A DNA stretch of 64,000 bases from Hemerocallis citrina (taxonomy: Eukaryota > Streptophyta > Magnoliopsida > Asparagales > Asphodelaceae), in the NCBI GenBank assembly GCA_017893485.1, contig CM030366.1:100142953-100206952 (forward strand), given 5' to 3'. Position 1 is the stretch's first letter, and each line of letters begins with the position of its first letter. This document shows positions 21,120-33,206 of the stretch, piece by piece. Position numbers and translations under genes: made by a program. Under the pieces are notes generated by a model that was not told where the DNA came from, made no database searches, and saw nothing but the letters and a program-made list of their open reading frames with translations.

Positions 21120-22491
21120 TTCAAAAAGATGGAGAAATCTCTTCCGAATCACACTCTCAAGCTCCCAAGCCGACTCACCAGGCGAGTGAGGATTCAAAGC
21201 AACACGAACCAACTTGATAACCTTATTCCCGCCGATCCACAATCGACATTGGATGAATCTCACAAGACAAATCTAGTCGAACCGACAACTCCGAATAGTC
21301 AATAACATGACTATCATCTTGAACGTACTTCCTGAGCTGAGAAACATGGAAGACGTCATGCACCCCAGCAAGAGCTAGCGGCAACGCGAGTCTATATGCC
21401 ACATTGCCTACTCGTTCCACCACATCGAACGGACCAATGAACCTAGGGCTCAACTTGCCCCCACCACCAAAGCGAATCACACCTTTCCATGGAGACACCT
21501 TGAGAAACACATGATCACCAACCTCAAACTCCAACGGTCTCCTATGCATGTCTGCCCATTTTCTCTGCCTATCTTGTGCGGCTTGCAAGTGCTTCCTGAT
21601 CTGGGCCACTACATCAAAAGTCCTCGTGATCCTTTCGGGCCCCAAAAGCTTCCTCTCACCAATGTCATCCCAGCACACTGGTGATCTACACTTTCGACCA
21701 TATAAGACTTCATACATAGCTGTCTGAAGACTAGTTTGGTAGTTATTATTGTATGAAAACTCCACCAAGTGTAGATGATCCTCCCAAGAACCTCCAAACT
21801 GAAGCACACAGGACCTCAACATATCCTCCAAAGTCTAAATAGTCCTCTCTGATTGACCATCTGTCTGTGGATGAAATGCAGTACTGAACTTCAGCTTACT
21901 CCCAAGACTGGTCTGAAGACTCTCCCAGAATTGAGATATGAATCTAGTATCTCTGTTTGATATAATACTGACAGGAATACCATGCAATCTCACAATCTCC
22001 TGCATATACTTTTCTGCCAGACTCTCTGTAGACTGACCAACTCTGAAAGGAATGAAATGGGCACTCTTCGTCAAGCGATTCACAATTACCCAGATGGCAT
22101 TGTGACCCTTGGGACTTCTAGGCAAAGCTGTCACAAAATCCATAGTGATATTCTACCACTTCCACTCCGGAATAGGAAGTGGTTGAAGAAGTCCTGCAGT
22201 CCTCTGATGTTCTGCCTTTACTTGTTGACAAATCAGACACCGAGAAACAAATCTCGCAACAGCCCTCTTCATACCATGCCACAAGCAATGCAACTTCAAA
22301 TCCCGATACATCTTCGTACCATCGGGATGAATAGAGTATGACGAGCAATGAGCTTCTTCAAGTAACTTCTGTCTGACTTCTCCCTTCGGAACACATAGAC
22401 GAGTCCCAAAGTGGAGAGATCCATTTTCATGAATCACCATATCAGATCTAGAACCAGCTTCAACTTCAGCTCGGAACTCCTGTAATTGCAC
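21120..22491 (-). pseudogene. Gypsy B integrase and chromodomain
   Basis: Reading from 22491: the N-terminal zinc-binding HHCC region (IHPDGTKMYRDLKLHCLWHG, then CLICQQVKAEHQR), the core from MDFVTALPRSPKG, and the C-terminal domain (FEVGDHVFLKVSPWKG, GPFDVVERVGNVAYRL, VHDVFHVSQLRKYV). After a stop near 21223 the chromodomain continues in another frame (KLVRVALNPHSPGESAWELE). The second catalytic Asp is lost: IISNRDTRF instead of the family's SDRD, a G-to-A change. Stops separate 22491-22153, 22143-21835 and 21831-21223, all in nearly one frame. The chromodomain places it among Tekay/Del chromoviruses. Confidence 0.9.
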
Positions 22492-22655
22492 ATCACCAGA
22501 CTATGCCTCCTTAATCTGATCCACCAAAGACGATTGCAACTGAAGCACCATACAACTCTGCCCAGAACCAGGCAATACCACATCCAATTCCAATCTCCTC
22601 ATAGCTTCCACAAGTTTCTTCTGCTTAGTAAGAATCATAGCAACAGGTCTTCTGC

Positions 22656-23813
22656 TCAAAGCGTTAGGACTGAATTAATCTTACCAGGATGATACTGCAA
22701 ATTGATATCATAATCTGCCATCAGTTCTAGCCATCTCCTTTGCCTCATATTCAGCTCCTTCGGAGTGAACACATACTTGAGACTTTTGTGGTCAGTGAAG
22801 ATCTCCACTCGGTCTCTAAGTAAATAATGTCTCCAAAGCATCAAGGCAAAAATCACAGCAGCAAGCTCCAAATCATGTGTAGGATAATTCTTCTTGTGTG
22901 GCCTCAATTGCCTAAATGCATATGCAACAACCTTGTCTCGTTGCATCAAAACAGCACCCAAACCTCTACCTGAAGCATCACAGTGAATTACGAAACCTCC
23001 TGATCCATTCGGTATAGTCAACACAAGTGTTGATGTCAACCGGTTCTTCAGTTCAACGAAGGCTTCTTCACAGAACTCATCCCACACAAACTTCTGATCA
23101 TTCCCAGTCAACTTGGTCAACGGCCCTGCAATCATCGAGAAATCCTGAATAAACTTCCTGTAGTAACCCGCTAGGCCAAGAAAACTCCGAACCTCTGATA
23201 CAGACTTCGGCGACGGCCAATCCTTAACAGCAAAGACCTTGGACGGATCGATAGAAACACCATCACCAGAAATAATATGACCCAAGAAAGCCACCCGATC
23301 CAACCAAAACTCACACTTGCTAAGCTTCCCATACAACTGATGATCCCTCAAAGTCTGCAGAACAACCTTCAAGTGCTCAGCATGCCCATCCCGATTCCGA
23401 GAATAGACAAGGATGTCATAAATGAAAACCACAACAAACTTTTCCAAAAAGGGAGAGAAAACCCGATTCATCAAGCTCACAAACATAGCTGAAGCATTAG
23501 TGACTCCAAAAGGCATCACCAAGAATTCATAGTGCCCATATCTTGTATGAAAAGTAGTCTTCTGTACATCCTCGGCTTTCACCTTAACCTGGTGATAACC
23601 AGAATGAAGATCCAGCTTCGAAAATACAGAAGTGCCTCCCAGTTGATCAAATAGGTCATCAATTCTTGGCAATGGATACCTGTTCTTCACTGTGACATTA
23701 TTGAGCTCGCAGTAGTCAATGCACAACCTCCGACTACCATCCTTCTTGTTGACGAACAGAATAAGAGCTCCCCAAGGCGAAACACTTGGCCTGATAAAAC
23801 CTCTATCCAACAA
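22656..23813 (-). pseudogene. Gypsy B reverse transcriptase and RNaseH
   Basis: A 385-codon open frame, the longest in the window. RT motifs in order: [68 protein letters not shown]. The active-site motif reads FIYDILVYS where the family has FIDD, a GAT-to-TAT change that removes one of the two metal-binding Asp residues, so polymerase activity should be abolished. RNaseH follows with [15 protein letters not shown] (catalytic Asp kept), [13 protein letters not shown] and [11 protein letters not shown]. The frame is bounded by stops that interrupt the natural polyprotein at both ends. Confidence 0.93.
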
Positions 23814-23816
23814 CTC

Positions 23817-24440
23817 CTAAATCTGCTCCTTCAATTCAGCCAATTCAATAAGAGCCATTCTGTACGGACTCTTAGAGATTGGAGTTGTTCCAGGCTGAAC
23901 ATCAATACTGAACACCACTTCACGATCCGGCGGTAATCCCAGCAATTCCTCAGGAAAAACATTCAGAAAATTCCGCACAACCAACGGTGCGACAACATCA
24001 TCAGCACACACTTCCTCCATAACTACAACTTCTTGACTAGCCAACTTCTGAACGCAAGCAAGTGGCATTTCACCGGCACAGAATTCAAATTTCTGACGTT
24101 CTAGCATTCAAAACACCACATTCTTCTTGCGGCATTCAATCACAGCATGAGTGGCACTAAGCCAATCCATCTCCAGAATAACATCAAAGCCAGAATTGCT
24201 GATGACAATCAGATCGGCAACAAAATTTACACCATTAATAATCAAGGGACTCTGCTAACAAATCTGAGAACACACGACAACACCCCCACCAGTAGAAATG
24301 TTCCAAGCCACTGGCATAGCGCTGCTAGCCAAAAAATGCATATCGACGGAGCGGGAAGAAACAAATGAATGAGTAGCACCAGAGTCAAAAAAAACATGAG
24401 TAGGAAAGGAATGGACAAGGATAATGCCTAGAAAGAAGTC
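23817..24440 (-). pseudogene. Gypsy B protease and RT linker
   Basis: The retropepsin motif FFDSGATHSFVS (near 24390-24355) has the catalytic DSG triplet. FDVILEMDWLSATHAVIEC (near 24190-24130) is the usual second protease motif, with MDWL for the family's MDWL/GMDWL. The linker continues in 24107-23817: [19 protein letters not shown] and [18 protein letters not shown], which leads into RT. Frame breaks occur at 24255 and 24110. Confidence 0.88.
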
Positions 24441-24970
24441 AAAGTCAGAACACAAAAGGCAGAAACAAAATGCAAGAAACAGACATGAATGAGAGGCTAA
24501 CATGAATAAACAACAGGATAGAAGAATAAATAGCAAAGAAAAAGGGTGCAACAATGCAAGGAAGGAGAAACAACACGAGAATCCTGGGACCTGTAGGTTA
24601 TGGGCCCACCATGCTTCTGCTGTGCTACTCTGATGGTGAAGCTCCAAGCTGTAGACATGTCGTTGTAGATCAAGAAATGCCGATCGAAGAACCAAGCAGG
24701 AAGAAGAAGAATGGATGACACCAGAATTAAAAGAATATGGGTAGGAAAAGGATTAATTCATACCCAATTAAGAATCAATGAATGGAAGGGATCAAAGAGG
24801 AATCAAATAAGACTAGTTTCCATATCATGTTGGACATCAATTGTTCATGCGATCATTGTATTGCACAAACTGTTGAGTCAACCCGATAAAATCACAAATC
24901 TGATTATTATATCAATCAAAACCAAACTTCCTTTCGTTAGTCACGTTTGATTGATATATTATCCAAACCC
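24441..24970 (-). other. Leader of gypsy B where gag is missing
   Basis: Between PBS and protease there should be roughly 1.2 kb of gag. Only about 500 bp is present, with hydrophobic junk frames (24695 downwards) and no Retrotrans_gag or zinc-knuckle motif. The gag must have been deleted, as in some non-autonomous gypsy derivatives. Confidence 0.7.
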
Positions 24971-24984
24971 GGGCTCTGATGCCA
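24971..24984 (-). other. Primer-binding site of gypsy B
   Basis: The minus strand reads TGGCATCAGAGCCC, initiator-Met type with one variant base, 10 bp inside the 5' LTR edge. Confidence 0.85.
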
Positions 24985-24994
24985 CTAAAAACCT

Positions 24995-27900
24995 TGTCAT
25001 GCACCGCTTTCCAAAAATACGGAATACGAGTACATGACAATAGCCCAGCAAATGACTAAAGTCACTCATAAGCTATTTATCCGATGAACTCAACAATATA
25101 ATCAATATAGAATATTTGCACAGGCAATGATAATAATCTCATGAACAATAATACTTGGAATGAAGCAATAAAAATATCCAAATACAATAATAATCCAACG
25201 TCTGGAACAAAATAAAATCTGGGATATAAGCCCAAAACAATAATAATCCAATCCAAAATAATAACAAGTCTCAATACATTAAGTTTATTAAAGCAATAAG
25301 CAATTAGAAAGCAGTAGTCTTCAGAATATTTGTTCTCCAATTCCAATAGGCAATTCTCCTTCATTACTTGTATACACTTCATCTAAAAAGAGAAGAAAAA
25401 CTATCCTTAGAGCAAGTTATGGACAGCAAGTAGAGAAAGCAGGGAACAATGGAATAACGGTATAACAATGAATCAATGGATCAATAGGAATCAATAACAT
25501 GGGACGATAATCATGATAATCGATGCAATAGCTACAAACAATGATTCAATAATCAATAACAATAATCAATGGTTATATCAATAATACTTAGCCAATATTC
25601 GATATCAATAGAAATAATGGTGAACAACATGCATTGTCGATGTGTAATCTTATGTCTATTAACCATTTTAACTCCTAACTAATGCACGTACTACTGTGTC
25701 CCATCTATTCCATACACAGGTTCGATGCATACAATCAACTTCGTTTAGACTATAGTGGTAGACTCTATAGTTCATGAACTGGGTATGATGACGATATCAA
25801 TATAATACGGGCCAAGGTGCAATTTCTTACACAATGACGATAACAATAATAACACGGGCCAATGTGCAATTTCTTACACAATAACGATAACGATAATAAC
25901 ATGGGCCATAATCCGAATACAGTCCTTATATCATCAACTACTTTAGTCAATCCCTTAACCCCGGCTTGTTAATTATTTATCAATGCAACAATACAATATG
26001 CAATTTGGGACATGAGGTGAACCATAGTATCAATAAAGGAACAATAGGATGATAACAAGAAATAGGACAATTAGAATGATGACAATAACTCATTAGGATC
26101 ATGCAATGCAACATACATATATCAATTCATGCAATATTACGATATAAGAATAATTAATTCATTAAAAATTGACATAAAAAATTCTGGACTGCAAGAGCAG
26201 TCTGTACAAAAATACAGTTTCCCGCTGTTTCAGAAATTAAAAAGTGAATCCGTCAGGAGTTCTAGAAACTAGACTTTCACACGGTTCCAATGCATATTTA
26301 AATATCAAAATCCGACAACAGTAGCTAGGTCAAACAATGGTTCTTTACAAATTTTAGGTTCATGCAGAATTTCGACATCACGTTATTTTAATTTTAGAAA
26401 CAGCAAAAACTCGATATTAAATTCACTAAAAATATTTTCTGGACTCCTACACATGTTAAGCAACAATCTGGAAATTTTTAGATTAAAAGTTTATCATTTG
26501 ATCAGCATTTTTACTGTTTAAGTGCGTAAGATACAAAATCTGAAAATCTGAAAGTAAAAACACAGCTGTAATAAAATAGGCATAACTTTTGCTACAAAAC
26601 TCGAAAATCAAAAATTCAAGATGTTCTGGAAAATAGAAAGATAAGGCTACAATTCATATTCAGAAAGTATTTTATTTAAAGATTTTTTACTAGTTCAAAA
26701 ATAGCAGTTAACATTCAGGTCAGCAAGCAATATACAGAATTTGTATAGTTTTTCTAGAAAATAAATTAATTAGACTATATGGGTATCGATTCTCCAGTCA
26801 ATAATTTGTGTAATCAACATGATGGGTGTCAAAACATGATAAATAAAACTAGAACATGCTCATACATCAATTTATCATCAATCAATCATCAATCGATCAA
26901 ACAACATACAACCTATCAATTGTCTCTACAATATTTATTTTTGTGACGATTATATGAAAAACCCTATTATCAATTCTATATACACTCATCAAAGATCCAA
27001 AATTTAGAGCCAAAAGTGGCATGATATCAAGAATATTAGGATTAGCTTGTGTAAACTCTGAATAGACCCAACGAACAGATGAACAATAGAGAATACGATA
27101 ACAAAGAGATATACTTGCAAGAGTTTCAAAAAAACTTGAATTTCATACAATTAACAATTCAAGAGGATGGTGACTTACCCGTTAGACGGTGAAAACGAAT
27201 ACCAAGAATAACGGGATAAGAATCCCGAAGCAACGAGCCTACGAACTAGCAATTCCATAAAATAGCATGTATAAACTACGTGCAATAGAATAACCCATGC
27301 AACAAAGAGATAGCAGCAACTGCAATAATGGTCGGCCAAGGGCGGCGGCACTGGCGACCAGAGGGTGGAGACAAGGTCGACGCAATGGCGTGGAGACGAC
27401 GGCGGTGCGGTGGCGGCGCGACGGAACGGGGAGGAAGGGGTGATCGGGATTTAGGTATTCTTGGCGGTCGACGGTGTCGAGGCAGAGAAGGGGGAGCAGG
27501 GGGGTTTCGATTGCCGATTGTGTGGTCACGGGCTGAGGAGGAGGAGGTCGGGGTGGGGTTCTGTAATGGCTACGACAAGTGGCGGCGAGGGGAAGGTCGC
27601 CGGAGTCGGGGGTCGTCGGAGAAGACGAACGGAGAAGGGGGTTTGGTGATTTTGGCGGGAAAACAGAGAGAGAGGGAGAACGGCGAGGATAGAGAAAGAG
27701 AGGAAAGACAATAGGCAGCTAGGGTTTCAGAATTTTGCAATTTTTAGGGTTTGCATTAGGGTTGTATTTATAGGGTACAATTAGTGTACTGGGTTGGTGA
27801 ATTAGGGTCCAATAATAACGGATTTGGGTCAAGAACAAATAAAATTAGGTTTTATGGTTGAATTAAGAGATATATCAAAATCAATAGGGTTCAAATCAAA

Positions 27901-28083
27901 ATAACCACAATTAAATAAGAGAATAGCTCGATCAAAAGAATAGCTCGATCAAAAGAACGAAGAATTTCATGAACAATATTTAATTTAAAGTAATCAAGAG
28001 CCAAAAATAGAGTATTTTATTCAATATCAAATAAAAATTACAAAAGGGGAAAAAATGAAAAAATAGCGAGAACGGTAGTTACA
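24995..28083 (-). repeat. 5' LTR of gypsy B
   Basis: Direct repeat of 17958-21029 over its full length, with TATA box at 27765-27772, the CTTAACCCCGGCTTGTTAA motif near 25955 and the GC-rich block at 27305-27690. The inner end is TGTCATGCACC (24995) and the outer end GGTAGTTACA (28083). Confidence 0.92.
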
Positions 28084-29127
28084 TTTTTCTCTTGAAAATC
28101 TACTTGGAACCTAAAGGTTTACTACCTGGTGGAAGATCCACTAGTTCCCAAGTACGATTTTGTAAGATAGAATCAATTTCGCTTTTAATGATTTCTTTCC
28201 ATAGAGGACCATCACTAGAGCTCACCGCTTCTTCGAAAGTTTGAGATCCACCTTCAACATAAAAGTCAAGAAATCTTGACTAAAAGATTTTTCCGTTCTT
28301 AAACTTTTACTACGTCTAGGTTCCTCCTCAACTTCTTCATCTTAGTTTTCACTATCTTCACTAATAGTCTCATGTTCGTTTGGAAGAACTCGGTTCATCC
28401 TTAGACTTACATGTAAATATATCTTCAGAGAACGATTCATTTCTTGACTCAATTATCATGTTATTGTGTATATCAAAGATATCATATTTGTACACCCGGA
28501 ATCGATAAGCACTACTATTATGTGCATAGCCATTGAAAATTCAATCAACCGTTTTTGGTCATATTTTACTTTCTTAGGTGGAGGTACTGCCACCTTGGCA
28601 AGACATCTCCACATTCGCAAGTAATTGTAGGCTGTCTTTCTCCCTTTCCATAATTTATATGGAGTTTTCTCTTCTTTCTTTTTGATCACCTTATTCAAAA
28701 GGTAGTTAGCTGAAAGAATAGTTTCTCCCCACAAGTTTGGTGGCAAACCAGAACTTATTAACATTGCATTTATCATTTCCTTCAAAGTATTTCTTTCGCT
28801 CAGCAACATCATTCGACTGAGGAAAATAAAGCATTGTGGCTTCAAGTATAATCTCATGCTTAGCAGAAGTTTTAGCAAATGACGATTCATACTCTTCACC
28901 TCGATCACTTCTTAGCATCTTAATTTTCTTATTGAGTTGATTCTCTACATTATTTTTATAGAGAACAAATTTCTTTATCGCTTCGTCCTTACTTTTAAGC
29001 AAATACACATAACAATTTTTGTGCTATCATCAACAAAGATAATAAAATATTTATTACCACATCTTGTGTGTTTCTTTTTCAAATCACAAATATCACTGTG
29101 AGTTAAATCAAAAGGTTCAGTGTTTCT
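28084..29127 (-). pseudogene. Copia-1 integrase core to RT N-terminus
   Basis: Integrase starts at the A2 junction: NTEPFDLTHSDICDLKK (first catalytic Asp), FIIFVDDSTK, LRSDRGEEYESS (second Asp) and SNDVAERKK (Glu) are all recognisable, though divided among frames. The C-terminal region (PNLWGETILSANYLLN and TPYKLWKGRK) is in 28908-28456. The hinge and RT start are broken but clear near 28200-28084: DGPLWKEIIKSEIDSIL, WELVDLPPGSKPL and IFKRK, where gypsy B interrupts. Catalytic residues of integrase are conserved, but frameshifts preclude function. Confidence 0.85.
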
Positions 29128-29917
29128 TTCAAAATCCATAGCACAAGCCCTCAGCATATCCTCCAATATCTGATTCACCCTTTCAGTCTGACCATAGGCC
29201 TGCGGATGGAAAGCGGTACTAAAATCGGTTCTGGTACCCAAAGCTGCATACAAACCCTTCCAAAACCTCGATGTGAACCTCGCATGCCTGTCGGAGACAA
29301 TCGACACAGGAACTCCATGAAGTCTCACAATCTCATCAATGTACAACTCTACCAATTTCTCCAACAGCCAAGTAATCTTCATGGACAAAAAGTCAGCTGA
29401 CTTGGTCAAACAGTCCACAATAACCCAAACTGAGTCATTGCCCTTCGGACTCCTCGGCAACCATGTGATGAAATCCATGCTGATATTCTCTCACTTCCAT
29501 TCAAAATAGGCAATGGCTGTAACAAACCTCCCGGCCTCTGATTCTCTGCTTTGATCTGCTGGCAAGTCAGACACCTTGCCACAAAGTCTGCTACATCTCT
29601 CTTCATACCTGACCACCAAAAGTGTTATTTGATGTCCTTGTACATCTTTGTACCTCTAGGATGTACTGACAACAAGGTACTGTGCGCCTCCTGCACGATA
29701 CTCTCTCTCAAATCTACATTCTCCGGTACACACAACATCTCACCCATCCATAGAAATCCATCTTGGACACGAAACTCTTATAACTTGTCTTCGGAAACCT
29801 GCTGCAACATCCTCTGAATCTCTGCATCTGATTTCTGACCCTCTATAATCTACTTTCTAAAAGAAGTCTGCAACCTCAACTGAGCCGAAGATGCTCCCAA
29901 ACCTTGCAGTATCACCT
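29128..29917 (-). pseudogene. Gypsy A2 integrase, fused at its end to copia-1
   Basis: From 29917: a linker (EVILQGLGASSAQLRLQT), the HHCC zinc domain (VHPRGTKMYKDIKHHFWW, then CLTCQQIKAENQRPGG), and the core MDFITWLPRSPKG, VSIVSDRHARF (catalytic Asp kept), FHPQAYGQTERVNQ (Glu kept). After LEDMLRACAMDFE the frame passes without a stop into copia-1 integrase, making a 167-codon chimeric ORF (29478-28975). Stops and shifts near 29770 and 29480 disable the upstream part. Confidence 0.85.
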
Positions 29918-29922
29918 CGATA

Positions 29923-32900
29923 TATCACGGCCCACTTCCCAAAAATACGGAATAGAGTGCATGAAGAAGCCCAGTGAATGATGTTAACATCATCCATAAG
30001 CTGTAGGATCGACTCAGCATCACAACAAGAATATAACAAGATATATATATCACCAAGCATGCATGAATAATTCATTAAGCAACAGAAAACAATTAAAAAA
30101 TAATAATAATGTCCATATAGTTTTTAAGTCTGGAACAAATGTAAAACTCGGGAACATAAGCCCGTTACAAGTCTTAAATAGCAAGAATAAATAATTCAAG
30201 AAAAACAATAATCTAAGAAAGCAAGTATTCAAATCAAGTCCTGTCTCCACTTGAAAGCTAGAACCTTTGCTCACCAATTCCAGCAGGTAGCTCGTCTTCA
30301 TAGTCTGCTTAATGAATATAAAAATGAAAAACAGGGAAAAACAAGAGAAAATGCCCTTAGTGCAAGCTAGGGCCACAAATAGTAAAAACGAGTACAAGGA
30401 ATGGGGAACAAGAATTTGGAATCAAGAATGTAACGGGGATACAACAAGTAGTGGATAAACCAAGAACTAGCTAGCAAGAGGGACATCTTAATAAACAGGC
30501 TGGATAACAAATGCTAATGGTAATACACATGACAAATGAACCTGTAGGGGTATCTAACATCAAGTGACAAGTCTCAAGTCTAGTATCATGTAACAGGTGC
30601 CAAGTCTAGTGTCAAAATTTTATTTCAAGTGTCAAGTCTCAAGAAACAAGTTGTCGAGTATCAGGTAACAAGTATCAAGTTCAAGTTTCATGTTTCAAGT
30701 CTCATGTATCATGTTTCATGTATCATATCATCAAGTATCAAGTAACAGGTGTCATGTTCAAGTTTCATGTTCAAGTCTTGTAGTTATTACTATCTAAGTA
30801 GCACTTCATGCATCCATACTTTTACTACATGGTTGCTACAGTCAATTCAGTTACGTTTAGAACTAGTAATGGAGTCTATAGGGCGGTGTACTCAGGTATT
30901 AAGTATCAAGCAGGCACGGTTCATGAATACGAAAATAAATAATAGGTTCACGAAGCAAGTTCGTGAATACTAATAGGTTCATGACCCACACAGTGAGTTC
31001 ATGAATACAACAGGTTCATGAGCCAAGTAACTGGCTCCATGAATACATCAAGTGCAACAGGTTCATGAACCGAGTACTGAGAAACACGGGCCCCCTTCCG
31101 AGTACACTTACCTATATTATCCACTACCATAGTCTTTCCCTTAAACCCCGGCTTGTTACTTTTATTAATTTTTATCAAGCAAGCATGCAGGTGTGTGAAA
31201 CAAGGTACGAAAAAGTGGTGGGAACATGTGTTCAGCGAATTACATAGTTAATGTGTTCAGGTAGAATTTATAATTCGAAGTTTAAACATGTGAAACAGGG
31301 TCGAAATATCGTTAATTAATTCTAAGAAAAATTATGGATTTCCTATAGGGTGTCCAGCAACCACATATAAAATTTCAAGTCAAACACTTTCTGTTAACAT
31401 AGTTAAATTAATTCGCAAAGTAAAGGTGTGCAGCAGTTTTGCGAATCTGCGTCTACCAATACAGCTGCAGTAAAACTGCAATAACTCCTAGACCGCAACT
31501 CCAAATTCGAAAATTCTGGAGGCTATAGACATCTAGACATCAAGAGCTACATTTTCTATTCAGGGCTCAGGTTCAGATTCTGATGTTAAAGGAATTAAAA
31601 CAGCATAACAAGATTCAGGACAGCAACATGTGGGAATATCTTACTAGTATAGATTATATGAAAATTGGTTGTTAGGCGTCTAGGTTAATGTGTGATACAA
31701 ATACAGGGTAATGGTCATCAGAACAGCAAATAATATATATTTTTCAACTCTAGTGGGTGCAAGTTCAGCTCATACAAGATATAACATATGTCTACAAATC
31801 TAGGGTTCCTTAATTTCATGTGTCCATGTGTTCAGGAGATAAAATGAGTCCAAGTAGTTGTAATATAATACAATGAAATTATTGTGACTCTTAAGATTAT
31901 AAAATTAGGAGGTTTAATATTTGATCAACAACGACAGTCAAGGAGGAGTCACAATTTCTAACTATTTGTAGTATTTTCAAGGAATGCCTGTACTGAACAA
32001 AAATGTGTACAAGAGGAATACTTGCCTTAATTGACGACGATTAGATCCGATTATTGAAGAAAATGGGGTCGAAAAATCCCGGGCACAATCTCCCAAAAGC
32101 ACGTGTGAAGCACGTGCAAGAAATCAACAGTAGGGCAAATTTCCCCCCACACTGGATCCCGCCAAAACAGCAAACAGTATCGCGGATCTACTGCGCCAAC
32201 ACACGGGACAGCAAAAGCGACCAGTGGAATCGCTCCTACGCAGCGGATCTGGCCAGAACAGCGAACAGCTCCTTCGGATCTGCTGTGGCCGAACAGGGGA
32301 CATCCAAATGAACCAATGGCTGTCGTCTTCTTCCTCGCGACAGCAGCTAGTGAAAAGACGACGACGCAGGGCTCGTGCGACTGCAGCGATGTGATGCGGC
32401 GGGCTTGCGACTCTGGCGGCGGTGACGTGAGGCGGCGGATGGTCGGGAAGTGACCGTGGCGGCGATGGCGACGATCCTCTGTTCCTGGTTTCGAAACAGG
32501 GGAGAAGAGTCGGAGGAGTTGGTTAATGGCGAAGTTGGATTTGGATGGGTTTCGGGAGTGGCTCGATGGGTGAAGACGACGGTGGATGAAGGGGTTGACG
32601 AAGAGAGTGGCTGAAGGGTGGTCGGAGGGCGAGGAGGCGGAGAGTTGATGGGTTTCGGCAATGGCGGAGTGGGTTCGAAGGTGTTTGGGTGATGGTGGAG
32701 GCGACGGTGTCGATGGATGGTGATGGGGACGATGGAGACGAGGGAGGTGATGATGATGGGATTGAATTCTGGGGGTTGGAGCGAAGAACGGGTCGAGAGA
32801 CGACGCGTGGGAGAAGGAAGCGAGAGGAAGACGATGGAAAAGGGAGAAGAAGGGAGCGGGGGGTTGTTTAGGGCTTAACAGTAACTAGGTTTAGGGGTTA

Positions 32901-33201
32901 GGGTTAGGATAGGGTTATATAGTTAGGGTTTCCGTATTGAATAGGATCCAACTGGAGAATTGGTCAAATTGTATTAAAATGGGGAATAAAGAGATGAATA
33001 AGAAGAAATAGCCAATTCTTCATGAAGAATGACACAAAGAGCACACACAATTAAATTAGATGAAAGGACCAAAAATGGAGTCGAAACAAATAGTGATTTT
33101 ATTCGAAAAGAAACAAAATACAGGATCACCATTTGAATACGAGAATATAAGGAATGAAAAATACAGTAGAAAAATTACAGACACGGGAAACAGGAGTTAC
33201 A
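29923..33201 (-). repeat. Solo LTR, family B relative, in A2 (TSD CGATA)
   Basis: 3279 bp from TATCACGGCCC (TG decayed to TA) to AGGAGTTACA, flanked by CGATA on both sides (29918-29922 and 33202-33206). Removing the LTR and one CGATA restores the A2 reading from RNaseH into the integrase linker, so this is an excised-interior (LTR x LTR recombination) solo LTR. It shares with gypsy B the first 60 bp, the CCCCGGCTTGTTA motif (31147) and a GC-rich block (about 32050-32870) but is diverged elsewhere, so it is a sister subfamily. Confidence 0.93.
30560..31080. repeat. Short-period imperfect repeats in the solo LTR
   Basis: 30560-30780 consists of degenerate units like CAAGTATCAAGT and TCATGTTTCA with 8-12 bp spacing. 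30920-31080 repeats GGTTCATGAATAC/GGTTCATGAACC five or more times. Equivalent positions in other family B LTRs carry different low-complexity units (CAATAA at 18440-18900, TATCTGT at 43030-43450). Confidence 0.65.
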
Positions 33202-33206
33202 CGATA

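Larger units (their letters stand above)
17958..28083 (-). mobile_element. Gypsy B: Tekay/Del-like chromovirus, no gag
   Basis: LTRs of 3072 bp (17958-21029) and 3089 bp (24995-28083) flank an interior of about 4 kb with PBS, protease, RT, RNaseH, integrase and chromodomain, but no gag. It sits inside the copia-1 RT: codons ending FKRK (28084 side) resume with MKADRS (17956 side), so no host coding sequence was lost. The target site is a T-run, and a clean 5-bp duplication is not obvious (TCATT against TTTTT). LTRs differ by many transitions, roughly one base in ten over the first 150 bp by eye. RT and integrase each carry a catalytic substitution, so this copy is dead. Confidence 0.93.

Noticed and set aside
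30560..31080. CRISPR-like or satellite array
   Set aside because: Units are degenerate, 8-13 bp apart, without constant repeats and unique spacers; simply LTR low complexity.
32347..32871. GC-rich ORFs of 60-104 codons in the solo LTR
   Set aside because: They lie wholly inside an LTR bounded by CGATA duplications; low-complexity Pro/Ser/Arg or Gly/Asp composition with no domain.
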